Part shown: in pieces, positions 49,926-63,786 of the stretch
How the letters are laid out: the number at the start of each line of letters is the position of its first letter
Position numbering within the stretch: position 1 is the stretch's first letter
Assembly: GCA_009760855.2 (NCBI GenBank)
Contig: WPIO01000275.1
Coordinates: 82,345-146,344 of the forward strand
Length of the DNA stretch: 64,000 nucleotides
Reading direction: 5' to 3'
Source: Cristatella mucedo
Lineage: Eukaryota > Bryozoa > Phylactolaemata > Cristatellidae
Program-made: the position numbers and the translations under genes
Notes under the pieces: model-generated
The model's database searches: none
What the model was told of the DNA's origin: nothing
What the model saw: the letters and a program-made list of their open reading frames with translations, nothing else

Positions 49926-52900
49926 GGTGATTGTTGTACATAAGAAGGTCTCGTTGTTCAAGAATCTGAATGAATGAAGCAATAGTAGGGCGGTGGTGAT
50001 CTATGCACCACTTGCCCCACTGAGTCTTTAGAACGTTGGAACGTGGTCTCTCATTAAATTCAAAACCGTCGGTTAAATATATATATATTAGGTTGTAATT
50101 CAATCGTTTTATTTAAGTGCCTTCTACACATGACCTGAATTACAATTCCATACTTTCAAATGTGAAACACTAACTGGAAAACATATGCAGACGTTATCAC
50201 AGTTATCATATTGTTTAATTGAGGCGATTGCACCAGCTTCCCATATAATCACCCTGGGCAGATACAGAAAGGTGCACCTTTTGTTTAGCTTACTTGTACA
50301 TAAAAAAGGATCTATATGGGAAACCGATTGAGCAACAGCCTGACTGCTCCCAGTGGAATTGCCGATAATTCAGAGGATTTGAGTAATCCCAACTGAATGA
50401 AATTGTACAATGTCCTCATAGTCATTCAGTCTAACAACCTAGGTACATTAGGAAAGTCTATGTTGACCCAATCATCACTGGCAATTCTTCTACGTCAAAA
50501 CACACGTCCACACCGATCCACTGTAATACATCTGCATATAGTTGATGATTAGATCAGTATGCACAGTGAATCATTATTTTATTCTCCTATTCAACGTCTT
50601 GCCTGATTGGGATGGCATTCTCATATGAGAGTGATCATACATGACGAGACTGGTAAGGTGCACGTAAGGCGCCGGCTGCAAAAAGCTTGACCATAGTCCA
50701 AAAGAGGTAGCCAGGAGACTGTTAGACCGCCTAAGACTTGATAACCACAGGATATGGAAGCAACAATGTCATACCTAAGGTGGTGAGAAACGCTTTCAGC
50801 AGTGTCAGCATGATCAAACGAAACAGCATGGCCTGGGCTTAGTTGTCCTTATTTCCACACTGTATGATGGAGCATGACTCGCGGATTAAGTAAAGTCAGA
50901 AGTGGTGAGTAGGAGCAGGGACTATTACAGTCTTTCGTGCTGGCTGTATGGTCATCCTGTCTGTTTTAATTAGTTGAATGTCTAATTGATTTCACTATTG
51001 CTTGTGGGGCCTTTTTAAAAGTATTCCTAAAGCAAGAGTTTCAGTAGCATACCAGTAGAGATTAGCAGTTGAATCTGTCTTCCTCGAGGCCGATTGAGTG
51101 CCTCCTTTTAATCATTGAGTGCATCGGTATTCCGAATTCCTGGCCTTTACGTAATAGCTTGTTCCCTATGGTAGTCGTTGCTTGCCGATGAGCCAACGTT
51201 ACAATGACAAATGAGGACTTCCAATAAGCTGATAACGTTTAAAATGGCCGTTTCCATTTGAATAACTGCTGATTGTTTAGGAAACAGAGTTGTATCTGTC
51301 AGCATTAGTCCCAAACTACAAGATCGTATGGACATAAGTAAACGTTATTCAGTTATTGTACGATCTGCAGAACAGGGCACATGCAATCTATATTCAAAAT
51401 CATTTCCATTGAATAACCATGAAATTATACTAACCTTCTCAAGCAAACAATACTTGTGGCTGTACATTTCATTAAAAATTAAACGCGACACTTCAGTGTT
51501 TTGCGCAGCTCACTGAGCTGTCAGCTGTCCCCAGCTGTCAGGAGAGACTTGATAAGCCACAGTCGTTAATGTCAAGCTTAAAGTTTTCAGCTGATATATG
51601 TACTAGAAGCTAAAAGCGACTTCCTCATTCATACTGATTGAGCTCCTCTAGCTAAACGACATTGGTTAACAGATAAAAGATATTGAGAATAAAAAAGCAA
51701 TGATAAAAACAGACTTGCATCATTCATACATACTTACGCCTGAAAGATGGCATTTGCCAATATTCAGGTGGGCCCATGCATACTTAAATGGTAGCTGGTA
51801 TGGTAGTAGTATGACGTCTGAATAATGGAATGAGGATCACCGTAGAGCCTATCAGCAACTTCCCATCCCTAGACAGTGATGGCTTGTTATGTCCTTAGCC
51901 CTTGATGAATAGGTTCATATTAAGGATAAGTTTGTCGTTAAAACTATGCATAGTTTCCACAGTTATCAGTGAATTTCAGTTCTAATTGACCAGTTTGTTC
52001 TGGAACTCAAAATCCTAGGTTTTAGCATTCATTGGGTCGAAAATACCTCAACAATGATCAATTTGTGCTCAAAGTCATTTTGCATAGAATCGTTGGTTGT
52101 GAACGATTGAATTCGTCAACTTCCAGGTAAAACTCACTCCTGCGTCAAGCTTGTTAATATCTTTAATAAATGATCGGCTGCAGCTTGATACCATTTAAAC
52201 TGATACACAAAGTTTAAAATGGTACCATTAGACGCCTAGTCGCAATGAACCAAACCAATCATCCCATAAACTGACTTGAAACGGCCTGTCCATCGGCTTC
52301 TGACTGTAACTTTTAACTAATTAGCTTTCATAATTGCTACTCATTCCAGATAAACGCTGACATGGCTTCCTTGTCCCAGTCTAAATATCCCTCTTTCTTA
52401 GTGTTCAGTTGAACCTGATATATATTTCCCCAGCCGCACAAAGCTTAACTCCATGCTTCTCGAAAAGGTGTGGAGTCTTTTTTTTGAATTGCCGTTAAAA
52501 ATAGACATTTCATTGTTTCATCCATGTATTGGTTCATAGAAATATTATGTGTTCCTGCCTTTCTATTAGCATAACCAGACACGTATAAGTATGGAAAGAT
52601 ATCTTTTTTAGCACTAGCAAGCAACTGAAACGCTCAGTGCAGCCTAATAACCCGCCACAGATAGATTGCTTGGCATCGTTTGACTGAGCTTCATTGACGA
52701 AATTTCTGTCAATAGGTTACGGTGATGGAAAAAGTAGGATTACGGAATAAGGTTATCATTGAAATGTAATAGGGTCAAAGAGCTGTTCGGCGAACTATTC
52801 TTTACTTAAAGGATTCTGAAAGGAAAGTGGGATCCATAACTGCTGCTTGCCCCACTGACGTCTCTTTCGAACTCAACTTTCAAAAGTGTAGTGATCACCA

Positions 52901-53464
52901 GCAACTGATCATGCTGCGAAGCGCTCCATTACAAGTTTGCAAAAAACCATTAATACCAACCAGAAACGTTATTCACAATTCAGTCGTTGTCATGATCCGA
53001 ATTGTGGCCACGCCTTGTGTGCACTTTTAAATGCAAGAACACTCGCAGAAAATATATGGGGATGCTGCCCTGAGCGTTTGAATTGTTTAATTGCAAGTAA
53101 TTCGCACCCAGCTTTTCTAGTAGCACTACTCCTAGGTGAACAAGTGGTGCAGTCATAGTCACTGGGACTGTAAAGGAAATGGAAGAGGAACCACTGAATA
53201 CAGCCTGACTGCTTCTAGTGGATCGGTTGATATATCATAATTTGAGTGAAACATTGAATCAGATTGGGCGACTGGCTAGCATACAGTCGCCTAGCTTCTG
53301 ATAAACACAAGAGCAAGCATTAGGTCCATGTAGCAATGAGATCACTCGTAATTTTCATGTCGAAATACACGTTCCGATAACTGGACCCAACGTTATAGTT
53401 GGCTGGAGGTTAGATTATAAATATATTTATTAAATATACATTTTATTTTTTACATTTATTTAAT

Positions 53465-53495
<31 letters not shown>

Positions 53496-53679
53496 CAAAT
53501 ATATGTATATGTATATATATATATATATTTGTTTATTTATTTATTCATTTATTGATAATATACTGCATCCTACCCCACAAGTGAGAGGGGGTCTGGCTCT
53601 AAAACGTATAATAAAATATTTATTATTTTAGTAGATATTATCTCATAAAGATCCAAGCAGTAATAATGCATAATAATAA

Positions 53680-54350
53680 TAACTTACACTGATAAAGGAC
53701 CCGGAGAACTTAATCGTAGTAGAAGCTTTATGCTCTTTATGTAATGGAAAGGAATTAAATGGTGGAATCATGCTTGAAAAACAAACGAAATGAATAATAT
53801 TAAAGAGGCATTAGGTCAGACGCAACAGAGGCAGCACGTGGCAGTGTCACATTCCATGAGCACATCAGGACGAACACAGGACCCATTCAAAACGCTGCCC
53901 CAAATAGGCAGCTTTTTAGGGGTTCCTTTTATTGGTCAAGTCAGGATTGCCCTGACGTGCAGTAGGGATAGGTGGCAGGCCTGGGAGCATATGAACCAAA
54001 TGCACACGGTCACAAAGCTGACGGATGTTAGTATGAGGTATTTCTAGACTGCTGGATCCTGAGTGCTTAGATTAAAAGGATGCTTCGCCTGATTGGTAGT
54101 AGATATCTGTAAGATAGGGCTGGAGCCAAGGGGGAACGAAGGGGACCCAAAAGTGAGTTGACAAACCTTGAAGTCAACCACAGTTGCTTGGACTGGCAGC
54201 CATGCAGGTCGGCTAGAAAGGGATAATGTGGCAAATCGCGACGCTCACGACAAGCTTCAGTTGAGAGTTTTTGCACCAACTGCAATCGCATGACGTACTA
54301 CGTTGCGGGCCAGTAAGCAGTCACAGGTAAAGTCGACACGGAATGTAATG
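53680..54350 (-). mobile_element. LINE 3' end inside unit c
   Basis: Indel-rich equivalent of 47,930-48,620; the C-terminal RT block (MRLQLVQKLSTEACRERRD) is still readable on the minus strand. Confidence 0.75.
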
Positions 54351-54959
54351 CATGCATTGATCTAACTTGGAAATAAACAGACACGTTTTTGTTTTTAAAC
54401 CAGCCTGTGTTGGTCGCCTAACGTTCAAATTGAACCGAAACAACGTCCTATCCGAACCGTTTTTTGAAATGCTAAACAAATACTACTGTTTGTAATCTTC
54501 ACTCTGTATATAGCTACATTAAATTATTAAAATGTGCTTCATATGAAAGCTCAAAGTTTTTCTTCGCTTTAAAACTGGCTTTCAAAAGTCAGGTTAGTTC
54601 AATACACAGTATGCCAGATAGTGTATATCGCAGCATTCTCAAAATAGAAATTGATTTGATACGCTTATTAAAGTCAGATATAACTCAATAAGTTTTTATC
54701 TAAAGTCATAAAATACCTATTGCTGCCACTCTTAAGGCATTTGACTGAATGCATTACTTGATACAGTGCTGTATCCTTGGCTATATGTTAGGGTCCCTCT
54801 TACAGATGCCACTCTACAACCAGGAAATAGGGTAGATTTGTAGTGGCAGCATCGTTTCTGTTCGTCGACGTAATTGCACCGCTTAACGGAATATGGTGGG
54901 AAAGAAAAAGATCAAAGGAATATATATTAAAGGATTGAGAACTTCACTGAGCGGATCGA

Positions 54960-55490
54960 CGGATCTCGGAACACACGGATTGACTCAAGGCCTGGTCTGC
55001 CCACTTTTAGTCCCTGTTTTATGGCTCCAGCCAACTTCAGATATACTCCCCATTTGTGCTACATCGTATCACCCGATTTCGGAATCCAAAAGTCTAGGAA
55101 ATGCCCCACAAACCTTACATCCGACCGTATTTAGTCTGTTTGCTCCCAAAGCCTGAATTCTCCGACTCAGTCAGAACATCCCCTGACCTGACTCACATAT
55201 TTAAAAGCGAAAGGAAAGAATTGAAAAGGAACTTAAAACACACCTACCATTTTGGACAGCATTTAGTGGGCCGATCTGGTCTTTTTGATGTGCTTATGCA
55301 TGCTGACACTGTGCTTGCCACTAACCATTTGCATGCTGACCTCATGCATGTCACCCTAATTACGTTATTCATTGTGTTTGTTTTTCAAGCACAACTATAC
55401 TAGCTTCATTCAATTGTGCATTTACTTGCAGCAAAACTAAAGTACCTAGAAAATGAGTTCTCTCAGAGCTTTAGTGCATTATCAATATTA
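54960..55490 (+). mobile_element. LINE 3' end inside unit c, opposite orientation
   Basis: Plus-strand equivalent of 49,505-49,925 with slightly more RT C-terminus (GCTCCAGCC, CAGATATACTCCCC, ATTTAGTCTGTTTGCTCCCA) and a short tail. Confidence 0.75.
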
Positions 55491-58292
55491 TTATGGTGGT
55501 GATTGCTTGTATATAATGAAGGTATAGCCAAAGCAAAAAGCCTTGCTAATTGTTCATGAATCTGATTGAATGAAGTATACTGAAAGGTGGTGATTCTATG
55601 CAACTACTTGCTCTCTGAGGTCTTTGAACTAGTAACTCTTAAAAGTGTAAGATTTTACCAGTATCTGATCGTTGAACGCCTCTGTCATTAAATTCAAAAC
55701 CGTCGGTTACCAAACAGGCTCATTATACACTTGAATCGTCGGCCTAAGTGCCTCGTTGAAATGTGGCTATAATGCCTTGCGATACTTCAAACGTGAAACA
55801 CTCAACCTGGAAAATATATGTGCAGACGTTACCATGTTTATTGTTTAATGGAAAGCGATTGTAATCAGCTTTTATCGCAATCACCTCGCGGTGACAGCAG
55901 TGGTGCCAATTTTTGTTATGCTCAATACTTGTACATGAAAAAGGATCTATATGGGAAACTGATTTGACAACAGCTCCTGATCAAGCCAGTGGAATTGCTG
56001 ATAATTCAGAGGATTTGAGTGATCCACCAGATTGGGAGACTGGCCAATATCCTCACAGTCGTCTAGGCCTAACAACAGGAGAACTAGGTACATTTATTGT
56101 CGCGTTACGAAATTGGCACTGCAATTTCTTACGTCAAAAACACGTCCGGTTAAATCGGATCCACTGTAACATTCGTAGGTTGTTGGGGATGGATTAGATC
56201 AGTATGCACAGTGAATCAATATTTTATTCTCCTATCTTAACGTGTCTCGCTCATAGATGCAGCTTCATATCAGAGGATCGCTATACACATGTGACGACTG
56301 ATAAGGTGCACGTAGCCATTCCGGCTGCAAAAGCTGACTACAAGAGGCAGCTGTGAGACTGGCAGGGACTTTACCTAATACTGATTTAGATAACCAACTG
56401 ATATGGGAAGCAAACAATAGCCATGTAGGCAGCACTGAAAGAGAAACTCTCAGCAGTGTCAACACACTGCAACTGTAAGTTTTCCAGTGATGGTCTGGGC
56501 TTTAGGTTGGCTCACTTCTCCATCAGATGAGACACATGACTGATTATGTAAATCGTAGGCAAGTGAGGTAGTAGCAGGACTATTACAGTCTTTCTTGCTT
56601 GGCTGTACGTCTATCCAACATTTTTGAATCTAATAGCCTGAACGTCCAACTGATCTTCCTTCCGTCTGTTGGAAGTTTATGCCCATATGCCCTGATTGAC
56701 ACTGTAACGACTTAATGCTACGAGCACTCAGTGTTTCTGATTCTCTGTGACTTGTTATTGATTTGACCGTTTCACTATTATTTCAGTGCACTTTTAAAAG
56801 TATTCCTAAACGAAGATCTTCAGCAGCATCTCCAGTCAGAGATTAATAGCAATTGAATCTGTCTTCCTCGTAATATGACTTGAAAACGTGCCTCCTTTAA
56901 CTAATAGGTGGTTTGTATTCGAATTCCTGGCTTCCTTATGTAATACTTTACCCCTATAAATGTTACCATTATTGCCAACGAGCCACAAATTTCCTATGTG
57001 GTCAAACAGACTTCCCATAAGCTAATAACGCTTAAAACGGCCGTTTTATCGTCGAATAACTGTTGATTGTTTAGGAAACAGAATTGCCTAACTACGCTCA
57101 GCTGTCCAGCCGTCAGGGATCGCCACGTAATAAAGCCGCACTTTCTAATGTGAAGCTTCTTCAGTGCTTTCAGTTGATATATGCACGAAGGTATTGCAAA
57201 GAATTTCTGTCTTTGTCGATATGGAGTTCTCTAGGTAAACGACATTGTTTACTGTTAAAGATATATTGAATAAAAGTAATGATAAAAACACATCATCTTA
57301 TTATACACATGCATGCATTTGAAAGACGGCTTTCAATATTCAAATCCCATACATACTTAAATGCAGCTTGCAGGTAGTAGTATGACGTCATCGAATAATG
57401 GAATGAGGATCACTTCTCAGAGCCTATCAGCAATTTCCTATCCAGGAGAGGATGGCTTGTTATGTCCTTAGCCCCAAGAAAGAGTTCATATTAAGTGATA
57501 TTTGTCAAAGCAAACTTAGGGTGCATGCGCTTGTTAAAGTTATCACACACACCTTATGTGTCCAATTGAATCAGTTAGTTGAACCTCAAATCCCTAAGGT
57601 TTTAGTATTCATTGGGTCGGAAATACCGAGCGATAACGCTCAAAGTCATTTTGCAGGCTAGAATCGTTGGAGTCAGAACGATTAGTTCGTCCTGGTGGTA
57701 AACTCACCTCCATGTCAAGCTGCTGGCTTATCTTACTAAATGTGCATCGGCCGCAGCTTGATACCATTGGGAACCGACACAAAGCTTAATGAAAAAGCAC
57801 CATTAGACGCCCAATGTTTCAATGAAACCAACCAATGTCCTATGTAACAGAGGATTTGAGCCTGTTAATCGTGCTATCGTAATCTTTAACTAATATATTT
57901 GCAAAATTGTTACCTGAATTCAAGATAAACGCTTATTGGCTTCCTTCTTCTCCTGCTTAACCTCTTTTCTACAGCCCAGATAGTCAGACATATTATATTA
58001 CTCTACAGCAGGTATAAAAGCTGCTGCCTTCTCGAAAAAGGGGGAGCTTTTTGAAGTGCCGTTAAAAGGTCGACATTTCCATTGTTTCATCCTACATCAT
58101 AGAAATAATACGTGTTCCTGGGCTCTTCGGCTGTTGTATATAAACTATGCATTAGGGGCATGTGGGTAGTCATCTTTAGCATCTAGTTAAATCTGTGATA
58201 CTCACAAACATGCAGCTCAAAATCGTGCCAATAGGGTTAGATGTTTGGCACGTTTGACTGAGTCGATATATATATAAATATATATGTATGCA

Positions 58293-58325
<33 letters not shown>

Positions 58326-58489
58326 CTATATTTATTTATTTATTTATTTATTTATTCATTTATTAATAATATACTGCATCCTACCATGTCATGAGTCTGC
58401 CTAAAACTAATAAACAATGTATGTCATGTAAGTAGATACAATAGATAGATAATATTCTGTTATTGCACAGATCTGCTATATGATAATAA

Positions 58490-59215
58490 TAATAATTCAT
58501 CTGATAAAGCTATTCCTCAGAGAGAACTTAATCTTCTAGAAGCACATTTATTTGCTGAAAAGTGTAAGGCAATTAAACATTGGGTAAAATCATGCTGAAA
58601 AATAAACGAAATGAATAATATGGTTAGGTGACATACACAGGGCTAAAGCATGCAAATGTGTGGTTAGTGGCAGCATGCACAGTAACTATAACACTCACAA
58701 AGAATCAAGGTGGACCCACTAAATGCTGTCCTAATAGGTGTTTTTAGGTCCTTTCTTAAATGTATCAGGTCAGGGGGACTCTTGACGCAGGTAGGAGGCA
58801 GTTACCATTTTGGGAGCATATGAACTAAATGTACGGTCTCCAAAGGATTTAGGTTAGTAAAGTGAGGTATTTCGTAGACTGTTGATTCCGAAAAGCTGAT
58901 GGCATGATGCTTGGCCTGATGTGTGGTAGTATATATATTTTAAGATAGGCTGGAGCCATAGAACTGAAGGAATTGGCAAAGTGGAGCGACAAAACCTGAA
59001 GTCAGGCCTGTTGGCTGACTGGCAGCCAGTGCATCGGCAGAAAGGAGTACTGTGGCAACTGCGACGGCTCACGACAGACAAGCCTAGTTGCAGAGTTTTG
59101 CACCATTGCAACTGCCTGATCGCAGCCATGCCAAAGCGTAAGAACAATAAAAGTCGAGACGGGATGTAATGCATGCATTGACTAACTTGGATTGTATAAT
59201 ATCTAAACAGGTCGA
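58490..59215 (-). mobile_element. LINE 3' end inside unit d
   Basis: Equivalent of 47,930-48,620: AATAATAATAATTCATCTGA tail, UTR, and C-terminal RT remnant near 58,980-59,120. Confidence 0.75.
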
Positions 59216-59954
59216 ATTTTAGCAAAGATATTCAAGGGCATGCAATGCAGGCATGCTTTAAACTGCTTTACCGGTTAACCCGGAAACCATACTAAACCAG
59301 CCAGCAAACAATATCTGCAGTCCCATTCCAGCAAGAAATAAACAGACACGTTTTTGTTTTTAAACCAGCCTGTGTTCGTTGCTCAACGTTCAAATTGAAC
59401 CAAAACAACGTCTTATCAGAACCGTTTATTGAAATCCTAAACAAACACTATTTTTGTCATATTTTAACCTATTTAGCTAGCTAAATTAAAATGTGCCTTT
59501 CCTATTAAAGGTTAAAGTTTTTCTTCTTGCTTTTTCTAAAAGATTTCTATTATTTTAAAATCTAGGGGTTAGTTCAGAATATTATTGTGCACATACAAAG
59601 TTATGCATATCGCAGCATTTTCGAAAGGAAGCTGATCGGACATGCCGTTATTAAAGTCAGATAACCCAACCGTTTCATCTAAAGTCATAAAAATACCTAG
59701 CTGTACGCTACCTGCTAGCACATCTGAATGCATTAGATAAGGCAGTAAGGCATCCTGCTGCATATATGTATTAGGGGTCCCCCACAGAGATGCCACTCAC
59801 AACCAGGAAATAGGGTATCGCATGGCATCGTTTCATCTGCTCTATTGACGTAATTGGTAATAGGCCGCTTAATTCAACATGGTACTTGGGAAAGAATAAG
59901 ATCACGAACATATAATAAAGATTGAAGAATCATTGAAAAGGATCGACGATCTCG

Positions 59955-60480
59955 AACGGATTGACTTCGGGCCTGGCTCGCCTACTTTTAGTCCCCACAG
60001 GCTTGGCTCCAGCCTATCTCAGATATACTCTATCAGGCCACATCGTATCACCTGATCTCTGAATCCAAAAGTCTAGGAAATGCCTTGTACAAACCTTACA
60101 TCCTGGAGTCCGTATTTAGTCTGTATGTGCTCCTAAAGCCTGGAATTCTCCTGACTGCGTCAGAACATCCCCTTGACCTGAAATTTGTGCTGAAAGGAAA
60201 TTTGGAAATTTAAAAGGAACTTAAAAACATACCTATTTTGACAGCATTTAGTGGGTCCCTGTGGATTCGTCCTTAGCTTATGTATACATACTGTGCTTGC
60301 TGCCATTTAACCATATTTGCATGTGTTGACCATGTCAAATTCCTAATCATGTTATTCATTCTGTTTTTTCGCCATACACTATACTTACCATTCACAACTG
60401 CATTTTTACTTGGCAGCAAAGTAAAGTGCCTAGAAAATGAGTTCTGGAGTGTAGCTTAAAGTGCATTAATAATAATAATA
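59955..60480 (+). mobile_element. LINE 3' end inside unit d, opposite orientation
   Basis: Equivalent of 54,960-55,490, with the CTCCAGCCTATCTCAGATAT block, UTR and AATAATAATAATA end. Confidence 0.75.
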
Positions 60481-63400
60481 TATGTAGGGTGATTGTTAAA
60501 CATAATAGTTGCCTTAAGCACTGTTCAAGAATCTGATTGAATGAAGTGGATACTGAAAGGTGGTGACTAGATGCAACTATCGGTCTCAGACTGTTAGATA
60601 TCTTTAGAACCCAGTGTCTTTAAAAGTGTAAGATTTTACCAGCATTCGATCGTTGGAACGCTCTGTCATTAAATCAAAACTCGTTTATTATCAAATATCT
60701 ATTATAATAATTGAATCAGTTTCTATCGGGCGCCTCATAACCTGAAATGGCTAATGCCTTGCACTTTTCAAATGTGAAACACTCAACTGGAAAACATATG
60801 TGCAATACTATACAAGTTTATTGTTTAATTGATATGATTGTAACTAGCTAATGCAAATTTCATCTCTGGGTGATACAGTGGTGCCACTTTTGCTCTATCA
60901 CTTGCATGAAAAAGGGACCATATGGGAAACCACTTGACAACAGCCTGACTGCTTCTAGTGAACTGCTGATAATTCAGGATTTGAGTAATCTCAATTAGAT
61001 TTGGGCGATTCTGGCCAATGTCCTCACAGTCGTCTAGTCTAACAATAACAGGAGAACTAGGTACATTATGTCAATGTTACGAAATTAGCACTGGCAATTT
61101 TCACGTCAAAAACATTACTGTCCAAGGTTAAATCGGATCCACTAACATATCTGTATAGGTTAGGATTAGATCAGCATGCACAGTGAATCAATATTTTTAT
61201 TCTCCTATTCAACGTGTCTGCTCGATTGATGGCATTCTCATATGATGATATACGTGATTAGATCATATAAAAGTATACGAAATATGCATAGGCTGCAAAA
61301 AGCTTGACTATCCAAAAGAGGCAGCTGTGGAGACCGTTAGACACCGCCCAATACTTCTATTTGATAACCACATGGGCAGCAAACAATAGCTGCAGGCACT
61401 GAGAAACGGCTTGTGCAGTGTCAACACATCAACTTGTGTGCACTTTTTAAAAGTATTTCCTAAAACAAGACTTTCAGTAGCATACCAGTAGAGATTAGCA
61501 GTTTAATCTGCTCCCGATATGATTGAAACGTGCCCTTTTGGAATCCATATATTGAGGGTCGGCATTCAATTCGCTTCTCTTACGTAATAGTTTATTCCCT
61601 AAGTGGTAGTCGTTGTCATTGCTGATGAGCCAATTTGTAATAAGACAAAACGAGACTCCAATAAGTTGTCAACGTTTTAAACGTACGTTCATCGTCGAAT
61701 AACTGCTGATTGGTTTAGGAAAACAGAGAATTGTATCTGTCAAAGTAATAGCCCTAACTATAAGAATCATGGGATATAAGTAACGTTATTCAATTACAGG
61801 TAATTGATCTGCAGAGAACATGCAAGCACATGCAATCTAGGTAAAGACTAAAATCATTTTATCAACCAATGAACTGTAACAATCCCCTAGCAAACAATAC
61901 TTGCATGCACATTTCATAGAAAATTAAATGCAACACGTTTCAGTGAACTGGCGCAGCCTTACTGATGTCATTGTCCCCAGCCGTCAGGGAGACTTGAGCT
62001 ACACTTAATCTGAAGCTTCTTCAGTGCTTTCAGTTGACATAGTACGAAGGTATTGGCAGCTTAGATTCCAACTGATTTCGAGCCCTACTAAACGACATTA
62101 CGAATACTGATAAAAGATATATTGTAGAACAAAAAAGTAACTATAAAAAATAGACTTTGTAATTATCCATTTATACATGCACTGAAAGATTTGCTTTCTT
62201 ACAATATTCAGGCAAGTCTATCACTTAAATGCAGCTGGTATGCAGAGTAGTAATAGGACGTCATCAGAATAATGGAATGAGGATCACTGTATAGCCTATC
62301 AGCAACTTCCTATCCACAGATGGCTTGTTATAGTCTCATTCCCATGAAATACTATATTGGGTGATTAATTTTGTCGTTATACTTATGTGCATAGTGCCTA
62401 CAGTTATCAATGCCTTGGTCCAGAAATTCAACACTAATTCAAACAAAGTCATTTTGCATAAATCGTTGGCGCTGTGAACGATTAGTTCGCCGTCAACTCA
62501 GGTAAACCTTACTCCATGTCAAGCTGGTTGCCATTCAATGCATCGGCCGTGCAGCTTGATACTATTTAAACTGACACGCAAGCTGTTTAAAATGGAAAAA
62601 CAATAGGGACGCCTAATGTCCAATGAAACCAAACCAACGCGTCCATGTAACCGATTTGAATGCCAGTCGATTGCTACTGACTGTAATCTTTTTTTAACTA
62701 ATTTAGCTTGCTAAATTGCTATCTGAATTCAACGCTTATTGCTTTCCTTGTCCTGTCTAAATATCCCTCTTTCTTGTGTCGGGTTAGTCAGAAGATATAC
62801 TTCTAGCCAGCAAAGCCTAACCCCGCCCCTGGAAAACGGATCTTTTTTATAGTGCCAAATAAAAAAGGCCGAGAGATTTTTACTGTTTCTCATCCCACTC
62901 ATAGAGAAAAATGAACATACGTGGTTCCCGCTTCTTTGAAGGAGTACAAAACTAGATACAGCGCACAAAGAGATATCTTGTAACTATTAAACGGTGTAAA
63001 CCACAAACAAGAAATAAATAATCGTTGGTATTGATGCTTGTATCGCTTGACTTAGTCTATTGACGTACTTCTTGCTTACACAGTTTTGCGGGTATAGAAA
63101 AAGTAGATTAACAAGATTTCGCGAAAATAGTATTTGCGCGAGTCGTTCGCGAATCTGTCAAGGAAAGATCAGAAAGGTGTGATCATGCAACTGCCAAGCG
63201 CCCACTGACGGCCTTTCGAACCCAGTAAACCATTTGTGGCGCAGATTTGGTCACAATCGATTATTGCGGCGCTTCCAATAGTCGTTTTACAGCATTGGCC
63301 ACAATCCGTAGAACTGCTATTCACTGAACGCGTTTCGGCGGATCCACCACCTGAATTCAGGGCTAATACCGAAAAATTTTTAAATGAAAGACTCGGCAAA

Positions 63401-63786
63401 AAGAGAATATAGTGGTGGATGCTGCCCTGATGTTTTGTTTGAACTGTAAAGTGAATTTGTGCATTCCATTGTATAGTTCATCTAGGTGACTAAGTGGGTG
63501 GCTTATTCATAATACTGGACTGTAAAAGAATGGAAGAAATTCAATCAGCCTGACTCATTTTGAAGTGGACTATTGCATCGCGAATCTGAGTGAATCAGTT
63601 GATTGTTGATTTGGCTGGTGTCACATTGTTAGGTCGCCCAGCTGATAATATAAGATACACATAAGTTTCAATAAAGCAAATGATCATCGTAATTGTTGTC
63701 GAAATATATCCGTGGAAAACTGGAATCCAATCAGAAAAAGAAGCTTGGCTGGTGTTGATGGTAAAATGATATATACAAAAGTTTTT

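Larger units (their letters stand above)
47744..53460. repeat. Tandem array unit b (5.7 kb)
   Basis: AT microsatellite, minus-strand LINE 3' end (47,930-48,620), spacer with AAACCAGCCTGTG at 48,796, plus-strand LINE 3' end (49,505-49,925), then two diverged half-units. The halves share a GTGGTGATC...CCCCACTGA block (49,996 and 52,829) and AGCCTGACTGCT (50,337 and 53,200). No gene recognised. Confidence 0.8.
53461..58262. repeat. Tandem array unit c (4.8 kb)
   Basis: Same order of markers as unit b (spacer marker at 54,397), but it lacks the stretch matching about 52,700-53,450, which explains its shorter length. A frame of 94 codons at 55,913-56,197 is open here but disrupted in units b and d, so it is not supported as a gene. 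Confidence 0.8.
58263..63786. repeat. Tandem array unit d (5.5 kb)
   Basis: Same order of markers (spacer marker at 59,362, opposed LINE 3' ends, both half-units, the last at about 63,175-63,600). Many short indels relative to units b and c, often in homopolymers. Confidence 0.8.

Noticed and set aside
55913-56197. A 94-codon frame in array unit c with an acidic stretch (NSEDLSDPPDWE) reminiscent of transposase N-termini.
   Set aside because: The same segment is frame-broken in units b and d, and no catalytic transposase domain follows.
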